The translations under genes were made by a program, and so were the position numbers. 64,000 nucleotides of DNA from Frankineae bacterium MT45 (lineage in GTDB: Bacteria > Actinomycetota > Actinomycetes > Mycobacteriales > Jatrophihabitantaceae). Positions 47,301 to 54,444 of this stretch are shown here, piece by piece; the stretch's first letter is position 1; every line of letters starts with the position of its first letter. The notes beneath the pieces were generated by a model that saw nothing but the letters and a program-made list of their open reading frames with translations, was not told the DNA's origin and made no database searches. Location: positions 1,857,423-1,921,422 of the forward strand of contig LT629697.1 of NCBI GenBank assembly GCA_900100325.1. The letters run 5' to 3'.

Positions 47301-49300
47301 CCTACACCGCGGCCCAGACTGATTCGGTGAGCGCGGCCTACTCCGGTGACTCCCGCTACCTCACCTCAGCCGACTCGACGAGCCAGCCGGTGGCCTCGGC
47401 GGCCACCACCACGACCACCGTCGTCAGCCCTGACGCACCGGTCGTCGGTCAGAGCGTCACCTACTCGGCGACGGTCGACGTGGTTGCCCCCGGCAGCGGG
47501 CGCCCCACCGGGACAGTCAGCTTCACCGGGGCGGCCGGGGTCATCTGCGCCGCCGCACCGCTGGCCGGCACCGGGCCGGTGACCGCGACCTGTACGACCT
47601 CCTACGCGGCCGCTCAGACGGACTCGGTAACTGCGGCCTACTCCGGCGACGGTGGCTTCGCCGCCTCCACGTCGACCCTGCCGGTGACGATCCACCACGC
47701 CCAGACCGCGATCACCCTCGACGGGCCGGACTCGGTGATCGTGGGTCAGCCGGTGACGCTGACGGCCCAGCTGTCGGTCACCGCTCCCGGCGCCGGGGTG
47801 CCGACCGGGAGCGTCGACTTCTCCGTCGGTGGGGTGGCGCTGACCGGCTGCACCAACCTGCCGGTCCCCACCACGGCCCCCTTCACCTTCAGCTGCACCA
47901 CCTCGGCGCTGCCGCACGGCACGGACGTCGTGAACGTCGCCTACGCCGGTGACTCCGGCTTCGACGCCTCCTCGGCGCAGCACACCGTCGCCGCCGGTTT
48001 CGGGCCGACCGCTGACATCTCGCTGACCCCGGCGACGGCCACGATCGTCGGCGGATCGCAGGTGGCCTACCACGTCACCGGCCACGACTCGAGTGGCAAC
48101 GATCTGGGCGATATCACCGCAGCGACCACCCTCAGCATCACCCCGGACGGGGTCTGCTCGGCCGGCAGTTGCAGCGCGGCGATCCCAGGCGTGCACACGG
48201 TGACGGCGGTCAACGGCGCGGCCAGCGCGACGGCGACGCTGAACGTCACCCAGGGGCACTCGGATGACGTGGTGGAGAACGTGGTCGGCATCGGGGACCA
48301 TCTCTCCCAATACGGGTTCGACTTCGTGACCAATGGCGACGACCAGAACAACATCGGCGTCAACTTCGGCATCCACACCGGCCAGCTGGCCAGCTTCGAC
48401 GCGACGGCGGACTTCGATGGCCGCACCCTGTACCAGCCCGGCAGCACGTCCCAGAACCCGCAGGAACTGACGCCGACGGTGGTCACCAAGTCCGGCACAG
48501 TGCCGGTGGCCCGGGTCTCCAGTTCCGAGAGCGGAATCGCCGCCCTGCTCGGTGACACCGCCTCCCCGGAGCGGGTGCACTTCGTCCGCTCCACCGAGTT
48601 GCCCACCGCCGCCGACCAGGCTGCGGCGGCGGCTGCGGGCTGGGGTGGCCTCCGGGTGGTCCGGGTGGCCACCGGTGCGGTCTCCGTTGCCGTCAGCGGC
48701 ACTGCGACCAATGCACCGGCTGGGTTGTCGGCGGCGGAGTTGGTGAACATCTATAACGGGACGTACCAGACCTGGGGCGATCTGCCCGGCTACTCCGGCC
48801 CGTCGCCGACCAGCCCGATCGTCCCGCTGCTCCCCGAGGCCGGCTCTGATACCCGGCTCCTCTTCGACGCTGACCTGGCCGCCGCCAACGCCGGAGCGCC
48901 CGTCCACTACAGCTCGCACGTGCAGGTGGTGGGCGACGACGATTACACCGCGGTGACCAGCGCGGCTGATGCGAAGGACGTCATCTATCCGTTCTCGTCG
49001 GCGCAGCTGTCGATGATCGCCCGCGGCTACTTCGGCCCCGATGTGCAGGCTGGTATCAGCGGCCTGGCCGGCAGCGCCCCGGACGGCGCGGTGAGCTACC
49101 ACGCTGCCCACCCGATCTATGTGGTGCTGCGTGACTCGGACGTCGCCTCGACCTCGCCGTGGCGCGGATCGACGAAGAACTGGGCACAGTTGCTCTTCAT
49201 TGGCCCGCAGAGCTCCTTCGGCTCGGTGCGCGTCATCGCCCCGCTCACCGCTGCCGGTCTGGTCCGCAGCTACGCCGATCTGGGTGACGCCTCCCGCTAG
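44306..49300 (+). CDS. Secreted multidomain protein: propeller-like, Ig-like repeats, PBP-like C-terminus
   Basis: A 1664-residue exported protein from a GTG with AGGAGG 7 bases upstream; the signal peptide ends near SASAS (residues 50-54). Residues ~55-390 and ~510-830 look like propeller-type segments. Four ~100-residue Ig-like repeats start near 835, 932, 1032 and 1132 (each with VVGQ-V-T-x-x-A and PTGSV/PTGTV-x-F). A further beta domain spans ~1234-1316. The C-terminal ~350 residues resemble phosphate-binding PstS-type proteins (LSAAELVNIYNGTYQTWGDL near 1474, EAGSDTRLLF). There is no sorting signal and no transport genes nearby. The composite has no established role that I know. Confidence 0.8.
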   Translation: MIRPGRTAMSAPLGRHRRPTSSLRSRIGAPAMVLLATLGVVGVVTFNASSASASVGFTAGNLVVYRVGTGTGALSSSGSAVALDEFSTSGASVSSVTLPSVASGANKPLVASGSANSEGMLTLSADGRYLVATGYSAAVGATGLSSSASASVPRTVARVDALGNVDTTTALTDFSDGNNPRSAISLDGSSFWVAGAASSLRYAALGATTSTALTNSTYKNLRQLQIANGQLYASADPTKASVTVASIGTGLPTSGTQTPTNIPFTTAPTQPFGYAFVTLGSGSASDTLYVADNGAGVVAKYTLTSGHWASSGSVAVSNVTGLAANDSNGTVSIFATASGSAGTSGSLYKITDSSGLGGTLSGSAALIATAPANEAYRGVAFAPGTVFGSGGGTPVNNPPTITADHGGLAAAINDPTNPSLGLTVGDSTYSAAQLTVTATSSNQAVAANAGISISGTGAQRVLTIAPAGVGNSLITLTVTAPDSTQTTTQIRYGVSADLGQPSARYYSGAGNGSVAIDVGGGYMIVGDDENNVLRLYQEGHSGAPVRTFDFTALLPSGTTEVDIEAAARSGNTVYWTGSMSNTSSGNLAPSRSTIFATQITGSGAATTLSYGGSYTGLLSDLVAWDHNNGHGLGADYLGLAASSASGVDGHANNALNVEGMEFAGNSTSTAYLSFRAPLEPTTNRHLAMLVPVTNIPAITSAGNPGSVHATFGAPIFLDLGGLGVRDIRENGDGQYLISAGTADDSNSSFVLYQWDGVAADAPRRTGTTLPQLPSATNQGSWETIVSVPEPLVAGSDLQLIQDDGDVVWYNDGLTSKTGMAADLQKSMGLTLSYTAPTSTAVSTDSSPGVVGQAVTFSAQVSAPTGAGTPTGSVTFSGQGGVLCSAVAVDGSGTATCTTSYPTPGSDSVSAVYSGGGGFAGSTGTVAQSVAKASTSTVLVTAPAHPVVGQPVTYTATVAVTAPGAGVPTGTVTFTGASGPLCTAAPLNGTSPDTASCTTTYTAAQTDSVSAAYSGDSRYLTSADSTSQPVASAATTTTTVVSPDAPVVGQSVTYSATVDVVAPGSGRPTGTVSFTGAAGVICAAAPLAGTGPVTATCTTSYAAAQTDSVTAAYSGDGGFAASTSTLPVTIHHAQTAITLDGPDSVIVGQPVTLTAQLSVTAPGAGVPTGSVDFSVGGVALTGCTNLPVPTTAPFTFSCTTSALPHGTDVVNVAYAGDSGFDASSAQHTVAAGFGPTADISLTPATATIVGGSQVAYHVTGHDSSGNDLGDITAATTLSITPDGVCSAGSCSAAIPGVHTVTAVNGAASATATLNVTQGHSDDVVENVVGIGDHLSQYGFDFVTNGDDQNNIGVNFGIHTGQLASFDATADFDGRTLYQPGSTSQNPQELTPTVVTKSGTVPVARVSSSESGIAALLGDTASPERVHFVRSTELPTAADQAAAAAAGWGGLRVVRVATGAVSVAVSGTATNAPAGLSAAELVNIYNGTYQTWGDLPGYSGPSPTSPIVPLLPEAGSDTRLLFDADLAAANAGAPVHYSSHVQVVGDDDYTAVTSAADAKDVIYPFSSAQLSMIARGYFGPDVQAGISGLAGSAPDGAVSYHAAHPIYVVLRDSDVASTSPWRGSTKNWAQLLFIGPQSSFGSVRVIAPLTAAGLVRSYADLGDASR

Positions 49301-49424
49301 CGAGCGAACGGTCGCGTAGGTCGCCGGCCCGACATCCACTGTTCATCTGTAGCACCTACCGCAGGCATACGCGTCGCCGATGGGGACGGTAGAGAGTCAC
49401 CCAATCGGACGAGGAGACAGACGC

Positions 49425-49820
49425 ATGGACCCGTACCCGTCAGAGTTGATCGCGGCGCCGGCCGACCACCTGGCACTCCTGCTGCGCCGTTCGCTGCACG
49501 ACGGTTCGGAGTGGCTCTCCCGGTTGACCGGCATCGATTTCCCGGCCGACTGCGAGCCCGACCTGCTCCGGGTGCGCGTTGGGCCGAGGGTGCCGGGTGT
49601 CTTCGACGTGGCCTTCACGACGGCGGCCTGGACCGATCGCAGCGGCAACACGGTCAGCTGGTTCGCCGCCGGCCATCAGCCGCACGCATTCCAGGGTGTC
49701 GTGGTGCTCTTCTGCGCCGACAGTTCCACCGACGAGCGCGAGCACAGCGCGGCCGTCGCCCTCGACCGGCTCCAGCGATGGTCGGGCACCGCGGTGGAGC
49801 CAGCGCTCCTCTCCGCCTAG
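49425..49820 (+). CDS. Hypothetical protein, 131 residues
   Basis: Starts MDPYPSELIAAPADHLALLLRRS with AGGAGAC about 8 bases before its ATG. It shows FDVAFTTAAWTDRSGNTVSWFAAGHQPHAFQGVVVLFCADSS and ends ALDRLQRWSGTAVEPALLS. A soluble alpha/beta protein is likely; no family is recognised. Its stop lies inside the 15-bp repeat tract. Confidence 0.5.
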   Translation: MDPYPSELIAAPADHLALLLRRSLHDGSEWLSRLTGIDFPADCEPDLLRVRVGPRVPGVFDVAFTTAAWTDRSGNTVSWFAAGHQPHAFQGVVVLFCADSSTDEREHSAAVALDRLQRWSGTAVEPALLSA

Positions 49821-49902
49821 CTCTCCTGCCTAGCTCACCGAGGCCCAGCTCACCTAAGCCGAGCTCGCCTAGGCCGGAACCGCCTAGGCCGGAACCGCGT
49901 CC
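49818..49902. repeat. 15-bp minisatellite over two convergent stop codons
   Basis: Six degenerate units with a 15-base period: TAGCTCTCCTGCC, TAGCTCACCGAGGCC, CAGCTCACCTAAGCC, GAGCTCGCCTAGGCC, GGAACCGCCTAGGCC and GGAACCGCGTCC. The two CGCCTAGGCCGGAAC copies at 49866 and 49881 are identical. The tract covers the ends of the hypothetical gene and the convergent STAS gene. Confidence 0.75.
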
Positions 49903-50261
49903 AGGTCGTCGTCAACCGCCGTGCCGAGTGCGGCGGCCAGCGTGTCATGGACGGCAAAGGCGTCGGTGAGTCCGGTCATGCGCAGTAGCTTCTCGAGCCG
50001 GCGATTGCCGTCCAGGACGAGCGAGAACTCCCGCCGCTCACGAGCGGCGAGACTCGCGGCGTGAACCAGCACGCTGAGCCCCATGGAGTCCACATAGTTG
50101 ACGGCACTGAGGTCGACCACGACGCCTCGAGAACCGGACCCCGGAGCGAGCGCATCGAGCAGGGGCGTGCCGACGTAGGGCGCCAGACCGAAGTCGACGT
50201 CGCCCGTCACCGTGAGCACGGATTGCTCGGCCAGTTGGGAACTGGTGACCGAAGCCCGCAT
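49884..50261 (-). CDS. STAS-domain anti-sigma factor antagonist (second copy)
   Basis: A 125-residue STAS protein: SVLTVTGDVDFGLAPYVGTPLLDAL, VVVDLSAVNYVDSMGLSVLVHAASLAA and RRLEKLLRMTGLTDAFAVHDTLAAAL. The DSMGL motif supplies the phosphorylatable Ser near residue 59. It is clearly similar in layout to the STAS gene at 23043 and may act on the same anti-sigma network. The last residues are encoded within the 15-bp repeat tract. No partner genes adjoin it. Confidence 0.88.
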   Translation of the reverse strand: MRASVTSSQLAEQSVLTVTGDVDFGLAPYVGTPLLDALAPGSGSRGVVVDLSAVNYVDSMGLSVLVHAASLAARERREFSLVLDGNRRLEKLLRMTGLTDAFAVHDTLAAALGTAVDDDLDAVPA

Positions 50262-50385
50262 CGCATTTCTCCTGACACTGGAATGATTCAGAAGAGCGTA
50301 TTTCGGGCTGGCGGCGCGCGCGAAGGCGCCAGGAAGAACATTGCGTTAATCACAGAGATCGGCCCGGCCGCAGGGCCGGCTACGG

Positions 50386-50919
50386 CTAGAGGGTGAGGTC
50401 GTCCTTGGTGCGCTGATAGGAGGCCAGCGAGGCAGCCTCATTCGCGACCACATCGCGCAGCGAGGCGAGGTCGCGCTCACGATCCGCCGCCGCCGTGCGG
50501 AGGATGGTCTGCCGCGCGGCGTAGCTGGTGTCGATCAGTTGCTGAACCTGCGGGGCGACGACGGCCAGGGCCGCGCGCTGCTGGGTGCCGTCGACGAAGC
50601 GTTCGATCTCGGCCAGTTCCGCGTCGAGGCCACCGGCCGTAGTGAGGATCTCGATCAGGACCGGGGCGGCCTGGGCCTGGAACATCCGGGCCTCCGGTGC
50701 AGTCGTCAGCATCTGCCGACTGGAGTGCATCTCCTCGGCGAGCCGGCGCCGCAGCGTGATCGCGTCTCGGCGGGGCCCGGGGGCGGTGACGTAGGAGCGG
50801 GCGCCGAGCATCCGCGCGCGCAGGTGGCGCATCGATCTCAGCACGAGCCTCAACCCGACGAACAGGGCGAGTGACATGACGGCGAAGGTCGTGATCGCGA
50901 TGATGGCGAGCGTTGTCAT
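50386..50919 (-). CDS. Membrane-anchored coiled-coil-like protein of unknown function
   Basis: A 177-residue protein with an N-terminal membrane helix (LAIIAITTFAVMSLALFVGLRLVL), a basic stretch (RSMRHLRARMLGAR) and a long helical body (LRRRLAEEMHSSRQML, LIEILTTAGGLDAELAEIERFV, AADRERDLASLRDVVANEAASLASYQRT) with coiled-coil character. I recognise no family. The ATG at 50919 is preferred; an upstream ATG at 50955 adds a polar leader. It is divergent from the GGDEF-EAL gene with starts 217 bases apart. Confidence 0.6.
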   Translation of the reverse strand: MTTLAIIAITTFAVMSLALFVGLRLVLRSMRHLRARMLGARSYVTAPGPRRDAITLRRRLAEEMHSSRQMLTTAPEARMFQAQAAPVLIEILTTAGGLDAELAEIERFVDGTQQRAALAVVAPQVQQLIDTSYAARQTILRTAAADRERDLASLRDVVANEAASLASYQRTKDDLTL

Positions 50920-51136
50920 GGCACCCTGCTCCCGGCCTCGTTCAGGTTCGTGCACCAGCGTACGACGAGTTCCGGCTCGATGGGATGCCTTATTTCACGC
51001 GGTACCCGATACCGTGCGTCGCCGAAAGCCTGCGTCAACTGCTCCGCTCCGGGCGACAATCCGGCCCGGACAGGGGAGACTGAAGGGCGCTGCTGTGGAG
51101 ACAGCGGCGATTTTTCGGAAGACAACGGAGTGTCGT

Positions 51137-52993
51137 GTGAGCATCTACGGTGGTAGGGCACTGATCCAAGGTGCCCCCAGTACATCGAGTGCGCCGAAGA
51201 GCGCGGTATCGCAGAGTGCCCAGCGCACCTGGGCCCTCGCCACTCGCAGCCCCGCCGTCGGCTCCCACCGCCTCTTCGCGCTCTTCACCGGAAGCGCCTA
51301 CATCCTGGCCGGAAGCATCGGTGCGCTGTCGCTGGTCCTCGGCTCCTCGAGCCCATCCACGCTGTGGATCGAATGGCTGCTGGCCGTCTGCTGTGTCGTC
51401 GGTGGCTACCTGGTGGTGCGTCTCGGGCATCACTTCAAACTCGGTGGATTTCAGGACCAGATTCTCATCTTCGGCGGGACGGTGCTGGTCACCCTCTCGG
51501 TCCGCTATATCGGACGCCCGGGCGCGACCGTCGATACCTCGTACCTGTACCTGCTGCCGGCCGTCGGCTGTGCGTCGTTCTTCCCCTGGGTGAAGGCACT
51601 GCCCCAGGTCCTCTTCATCGAGGTCTGCGCATGCTTCGCCTTCCACCGGGCCGGCCTACCGATGTCCGACGTCGTCATCCAGCACGGGATTCTCTTCACG
51701 ATGGCCTGCACCGTCGCCTGGCTCGCCCGGGCCGCGGCCGCCGCCGAACGGGACTCACTCACCGGTCTGGCCAACCGGCGCAAGTTCGACTCGAGGCTGA
51801 GCGAGAACATCACGCAGGCCCAGCGCAACCATCAGGTTCTCTCGGTCGTGCTGCTGGACCTCGATGACTTCAAGGCCGTCAATGACATCCACGGCCACGG
51901 TGAGGGTGACCGGCTGCTCTGCTCCGTCTCCAGCGCCTGGCGCCAGATCGTCTCATCCGGGCAGTTGCTCTGCCGTCAGGGCGGTGACGAGTTTGCCCTT
52001 ATTCTTCCGGGATATTCGGCCAACCAGGCCGCCGCCCTGGGGGACCGGCTGCGGCAGGCCGTCCAGAGTGAGATCGGTTGTTCGGTAGGCGTGGCCGAGC
52101 TGCGCGAGGGTGACTCGCGGACGAAGCTGCTCGGGCGGGCCGACCTCGCCCTCTACGACTCGAAGAACCGCGGCGGCGGGCGCACCTCGCAGCACGGGGT
52201 CGACGTTAGCGACGGTGTGGCCGAGGAGATCTACCGGGCCCTGGCCGACGATGAGTTCGCGGTGCACTTCCAGCCCGTCATCGATCTGCGCACCGGTGCC
52301 GTCATCGGTGACGAGGCTCTGGTGCGCTGGAATCACCCCGAGCGGGGGATGGTCCCGCCGGACCGATTCATCCCCGAGGCCGAGAAGAGCGGCGCGATCC
52401 ACGCGCTGGGTGCCTGGGTACTCGAACAGGCCTGCACGGTCACCGCAGCCCACGTCGGCCTCATGGAGCAGCCGCGCAGCATCGCCGTCAACGCCTCCGG
52501 CCACGAGCTTCGCAACCCGCAGTATGCGGAGAATGTTGCCGATACACTGGCTCGCACCGGACTGCCGGCCCAGTACCTGACCATCGAGGTCACCGAGTCC
52601 ACCTTCGATGCCGACTACCCCGAAGTCATCGAGACACTCAACAAATTGCGCGAGCTCGGCGCCGAGATCGCCATCGACGACTTCGGTACCGGCTACTCCT
52701 CGCTCAGCCGCCTGGACAACCTGCCGGCCACGATCCTGAAGATTGACCAGTCTTTCGTGGCCTCCATCGCCGGTGGCGGCAAGCGCTTGACGGTGTTGAA
52801 GACGATCGTCGCCCTCGCTGACGCGCTGGAGCTCACCATCATCGCCGAGGGTGTCGAGACGGTGGATCAGGCCCAGACGCTCGAACAGTTGGGCTGCGGA
52901 CATGCGCAGGGCTACTACTTCGGGCGCCCGTTGGCCGAGCAGAAGGTCGAGCCGGTCGGCCTCCTCGACTCCTGGCACGCGCACGCCGCCTAG
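51137..52993 (+). CDS. Membrane GGDEF-EAL bifunctional c-di-GMP protein
   Basis: A 618-residue protein with about six membrane helices between residues ~43 and 203, a GGDEF domain (DSLTGLANRRKFDSRL; intact GGDEF at ~282) and an EAL domain (DEALVRWNHP at ~393; DDFGTGYSSLSRLDNLP; IDQSFV). The catalytic motifs of both domains are intact, so synthesis and breakdown of c-di-GMP are possible; no RxxD inhibitory site is seen just before GGDEF. The GTG at 51137 with ACGGAG upstream is chosen; a longer in-frame start at 50876 overlaps the divergent gene. Confidence 0.9.
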   Translation: MSIYGGRALIQGAPSTSSAPKSAVSQSAQRTWALATRSPAVGSHRLFALFTGSAYILAGSIGALSLVLGSSSPSTLWIEWLLAVCCVVGGYLVVRLGHHFKLGGFQDQILIFGGTVLVTLSVRYIGRPGATVDTSYLYLLPAVGCASFFPWVKALPQVLFIEVCACFAFHRAGLPMSDVVIQHGILFTMACTVAWLARAAAAAERDSLTGLANRRKFDSRLSENITQAQRNHQVLSVVLLDLDDFKAVNDIHGHGEGDRLLCSVSSAWRQIVSSGQLLCRQGGDEFALILPGYSANQAAALGDRLRQAVQSEIGCSVGVAELREGDSRTKLLGRADLALYDSKNRGGGRTSQHGVDVSDGVAEEIYRALADDEFAVHFQPVIDLRTGAVIGDEALVRWNHPERGMVPPDRFIPEAEKSGAIHALGAWVLEQACTVTAAHVGLMEQPRSIAVNASGHELRNPQYAENVADTLARTGLPAQYLTIEVTESTFDADYPEVIETLNKLRELGAEIAIDDFGTGYSSLSRLDNLPATILKIDQSFVASIAGGGKRLTVLKTIVALADALELTIIAEGVETVDQAQTLEQLGCGHAQGYYFGRPLAEQKVEPVGLLDSWHAHAA

Positions 52994-53072
52994 CTGAGAC
53001 TCGCGCCGGCCTTACCCGGGCAGATCCCGGACGAGACGGGGCGCGCGCGACCGTGACGGCTACTATCTGTCC

Positions 53073-53159
53073 GTGACCGACTCCCAGCTGATGCCACTGG
53101 ATGAGGCTCGCCGTCGCATCAGCGGCAGCGCTGAGGACGTCGCTCCCGGATTCGAATGA
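53073..53159 (+). CDS. 28-codon ORF overlapping the CPBP gene start
   Basis: GTG at 53073 encodes MTDSQLMPLDEARRRISGSA... and ends in a TGA that overlaps the next ATG as ATGA. The ORF could couple translation of the protease-like gene downstream. No Shine-Dalgarno box is obvious, so this is tentative. Confidence 0.35.
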   Translation: MTDSQLMPLDEARRRISGSAEDVAPGFE

Positions 53160-53896
53160 CCACTGCGCCGCCGGACCTGGCGAAGCAACCCTCGCGCCGG
53201 CGGGTCGTGGTCGCGGTCGGTGGCGTCATCACGCTTCTGGTCCTGCTGAACGTGGTCGACCACATCTACTCCGGCAGCAGTCTCTGGCTCGGTCCGATCG
53301 TCGCGGTCGTGCTGCTGGCCGCCTCCCACGGGTTCGGGTTGAGTTGGAGCGAGCTCGGGCTGGGGCGTGACCGGCTCGGCGTGGGTGCCCGGTGGGCGGC
53401 AATTCTGATCGCACTGGTGGTGGCGGTGTACCTCGTCGCGGTGCTGATTCCCCTTACTCGTAAAGCATTTCTCGACGACCGCTACCACACCGGCGTCGCC
53501 GCGGCGCTCTTTACCGCCTTCGTGCGTATCCCACTCGGCACGGTCCTGCTGGAAGAGGTGGCGTTCCGTTCCGTGCTGTGGGGCTTGCTGAGCCGGGTGA
53601 TGAGACAGCGCTGGGTCCTCATCACGACGTCGCTGCTCTTCGGCTGCTGGCACGTGCTCCCATCGCTGAACCTGGCGGCGAGCAACGAGGCCGTCCGCTC
53701 GGTGCTCGGCGGATCGGCCGGGGCCGCCCGGGTCGCCGCAATCGTCGGGGCGGTTCTCTTCACCTCGCTGGGCGGGTTGCTCTTCGGTGAGCTGCGCCGC
53801 CGCAGCGGCAGCCTGCTGCCGAGTCTTGGACTGCACTGGGCCACCAACGCGCTCGGGGTGCTCTTCGGGCTGCTGGCCTGGGGACTGCTGTCCTGA
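53156..53896 (+). CDS. CPBP-family intramembrane metalloprotease
   Basis: A 246-residue membrane protein with about eight helices and the family motifs: EEVAFRSVLWG (EExxxR) near residue 133, FGCWHVLPSLN (FxxxH) near 162 and LHWATNALGVLFG (HxxxN) near 224. CPBP proteases cleave membrane substrates or, in bacteria, take part in self-immunity and envelope homeostasis. Its ATG overlaps the small upstream ORF. The substrate is unknown. Confidence 0.88.
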   Translation: MTTAPPDLAKQPSRRRVVVAVGGVITLLVLLNVVDHIYSGSSLWLGPIVAVVLLAASHGFGLSWSELGLGRDRLGVGARWAAILIALVVAVYLVAVLIPLTRKAFLDDRYHTGVAAALFTAFVRIPLGTVLLEEVAFRSVLWGLLSRVMRQRWVLITTSLLFGCWHVLPSLNLAASNEAVRSVLGGSAGAARVAAIVGAVLFTSLGGLLFGELRRRSGSLLPSLGLHWATNALGVLFGLLAWGLLS

Positions 53897-53956
53897 ATCC
53901 CGCCTGCGCTCCGTCCGTGCGAGCGCTCGTGTCTGGTGTGAATCTCCTCGTCGGGG

Positions 53957-54004
53957 TTGACAACGCTGCCCTCTGAGAGTGTCATTGTGCTAGTTACCTA
54001 GTTA
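53957..54004 (+). promoter_or_regulatory. Promoter/operator region of the GntR-ABC operon
   Basis: TTGACA at 53957-53962 is a good -35 hexamer; no consensus -10 is visible at 17-18 bases, where GTCATT lies. Two direct copies of CTAGTTA (53990 and 53998) follow, likely binding sites of the GntR regulator encoded 48 bases downstream. Confidence 0.45.
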
Positions 54005-54051
54005 AATGTTCTTGCTCCCACCGTACCGACGCCTCCCTGGATGGAGCCCAA

Positions 54052-54444
54052 ATGATCGAGTTCAGATTGGATACGCACTCCGGGGTCTCGCCGTACCTGC
54101 AGCTCGTTCATCAGGTCCGGCAGGCGATGCGACTGGGGCTGCTCAACGAGGGTGATCAGCTCCCCACCGTGAAGGACGTCGTCGGGACGCTGGCCATCAA
54201 CCCGAACACCGTCCTGAAGGCCTATCGCGAGCTGGAGCACACCGGCCTGGCCAGCGCCCGTCCCGGAGTCGGCACGTTCATCACGGCCACCCTCGGTGAA
54301 CAGGGGCGGGCCGCCCACCCGGCGCTGCGCAAGGATCTCGAACGCTGGCTCTCCAAGGCCCGCCTAGCCGGGCTCGACCCGGAGAGCATTCGGGCCCTCT
54401 TTGATGCCACCTTTCGCGATGCCGGAGAGGCGGTCGTAGCGTGA
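54052..54444 (+). CDS. GntR-family (YtrA-type) regulator
   Basis: A 130-residue regulator: HSGVSPYLQLVHQVRQAMRLGLLNEGDQLPTVKDVVGTLAINPNTVLKAYRELEHTGLASARPGVGTFIT is the YtrA-type winged helix, followed by a short helical C-terminus. YtrA-type GntR proteins usually repress an adjacent ABC transporter operon and respond to cell-envelope stress. GGAG lies 5 bases before the ATG, and the stop overlaps the next gene as GTGA. Confidence 0.92.
   Translation: MIEFRLDTHSGVSPYLQLVHQVRQAMRLGLLNEGDQLPTVKDVVGTLAINPNTVLKAYRELEHTGLASARPGVGTFITATLGEQGRAAHPALRKDLERWLSKARLAGLDPESIRALFDATFRDAGEAVVA

Noticed and set aside
47366-49339. 657-codon reverse frame opposite the secreted multidomain gene
   Set aside because: Composition is typical antisense of a Ser/Thr/Ala-rich gene; it lies fully over a well-supported gene with a signal peptide and known repeats.
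51137-52993. Degenerate, non-catalytic GGDEF or EAL domain
   Set aside because: GGDEF, EAL and DDFGTGYSS motifs are all intact.
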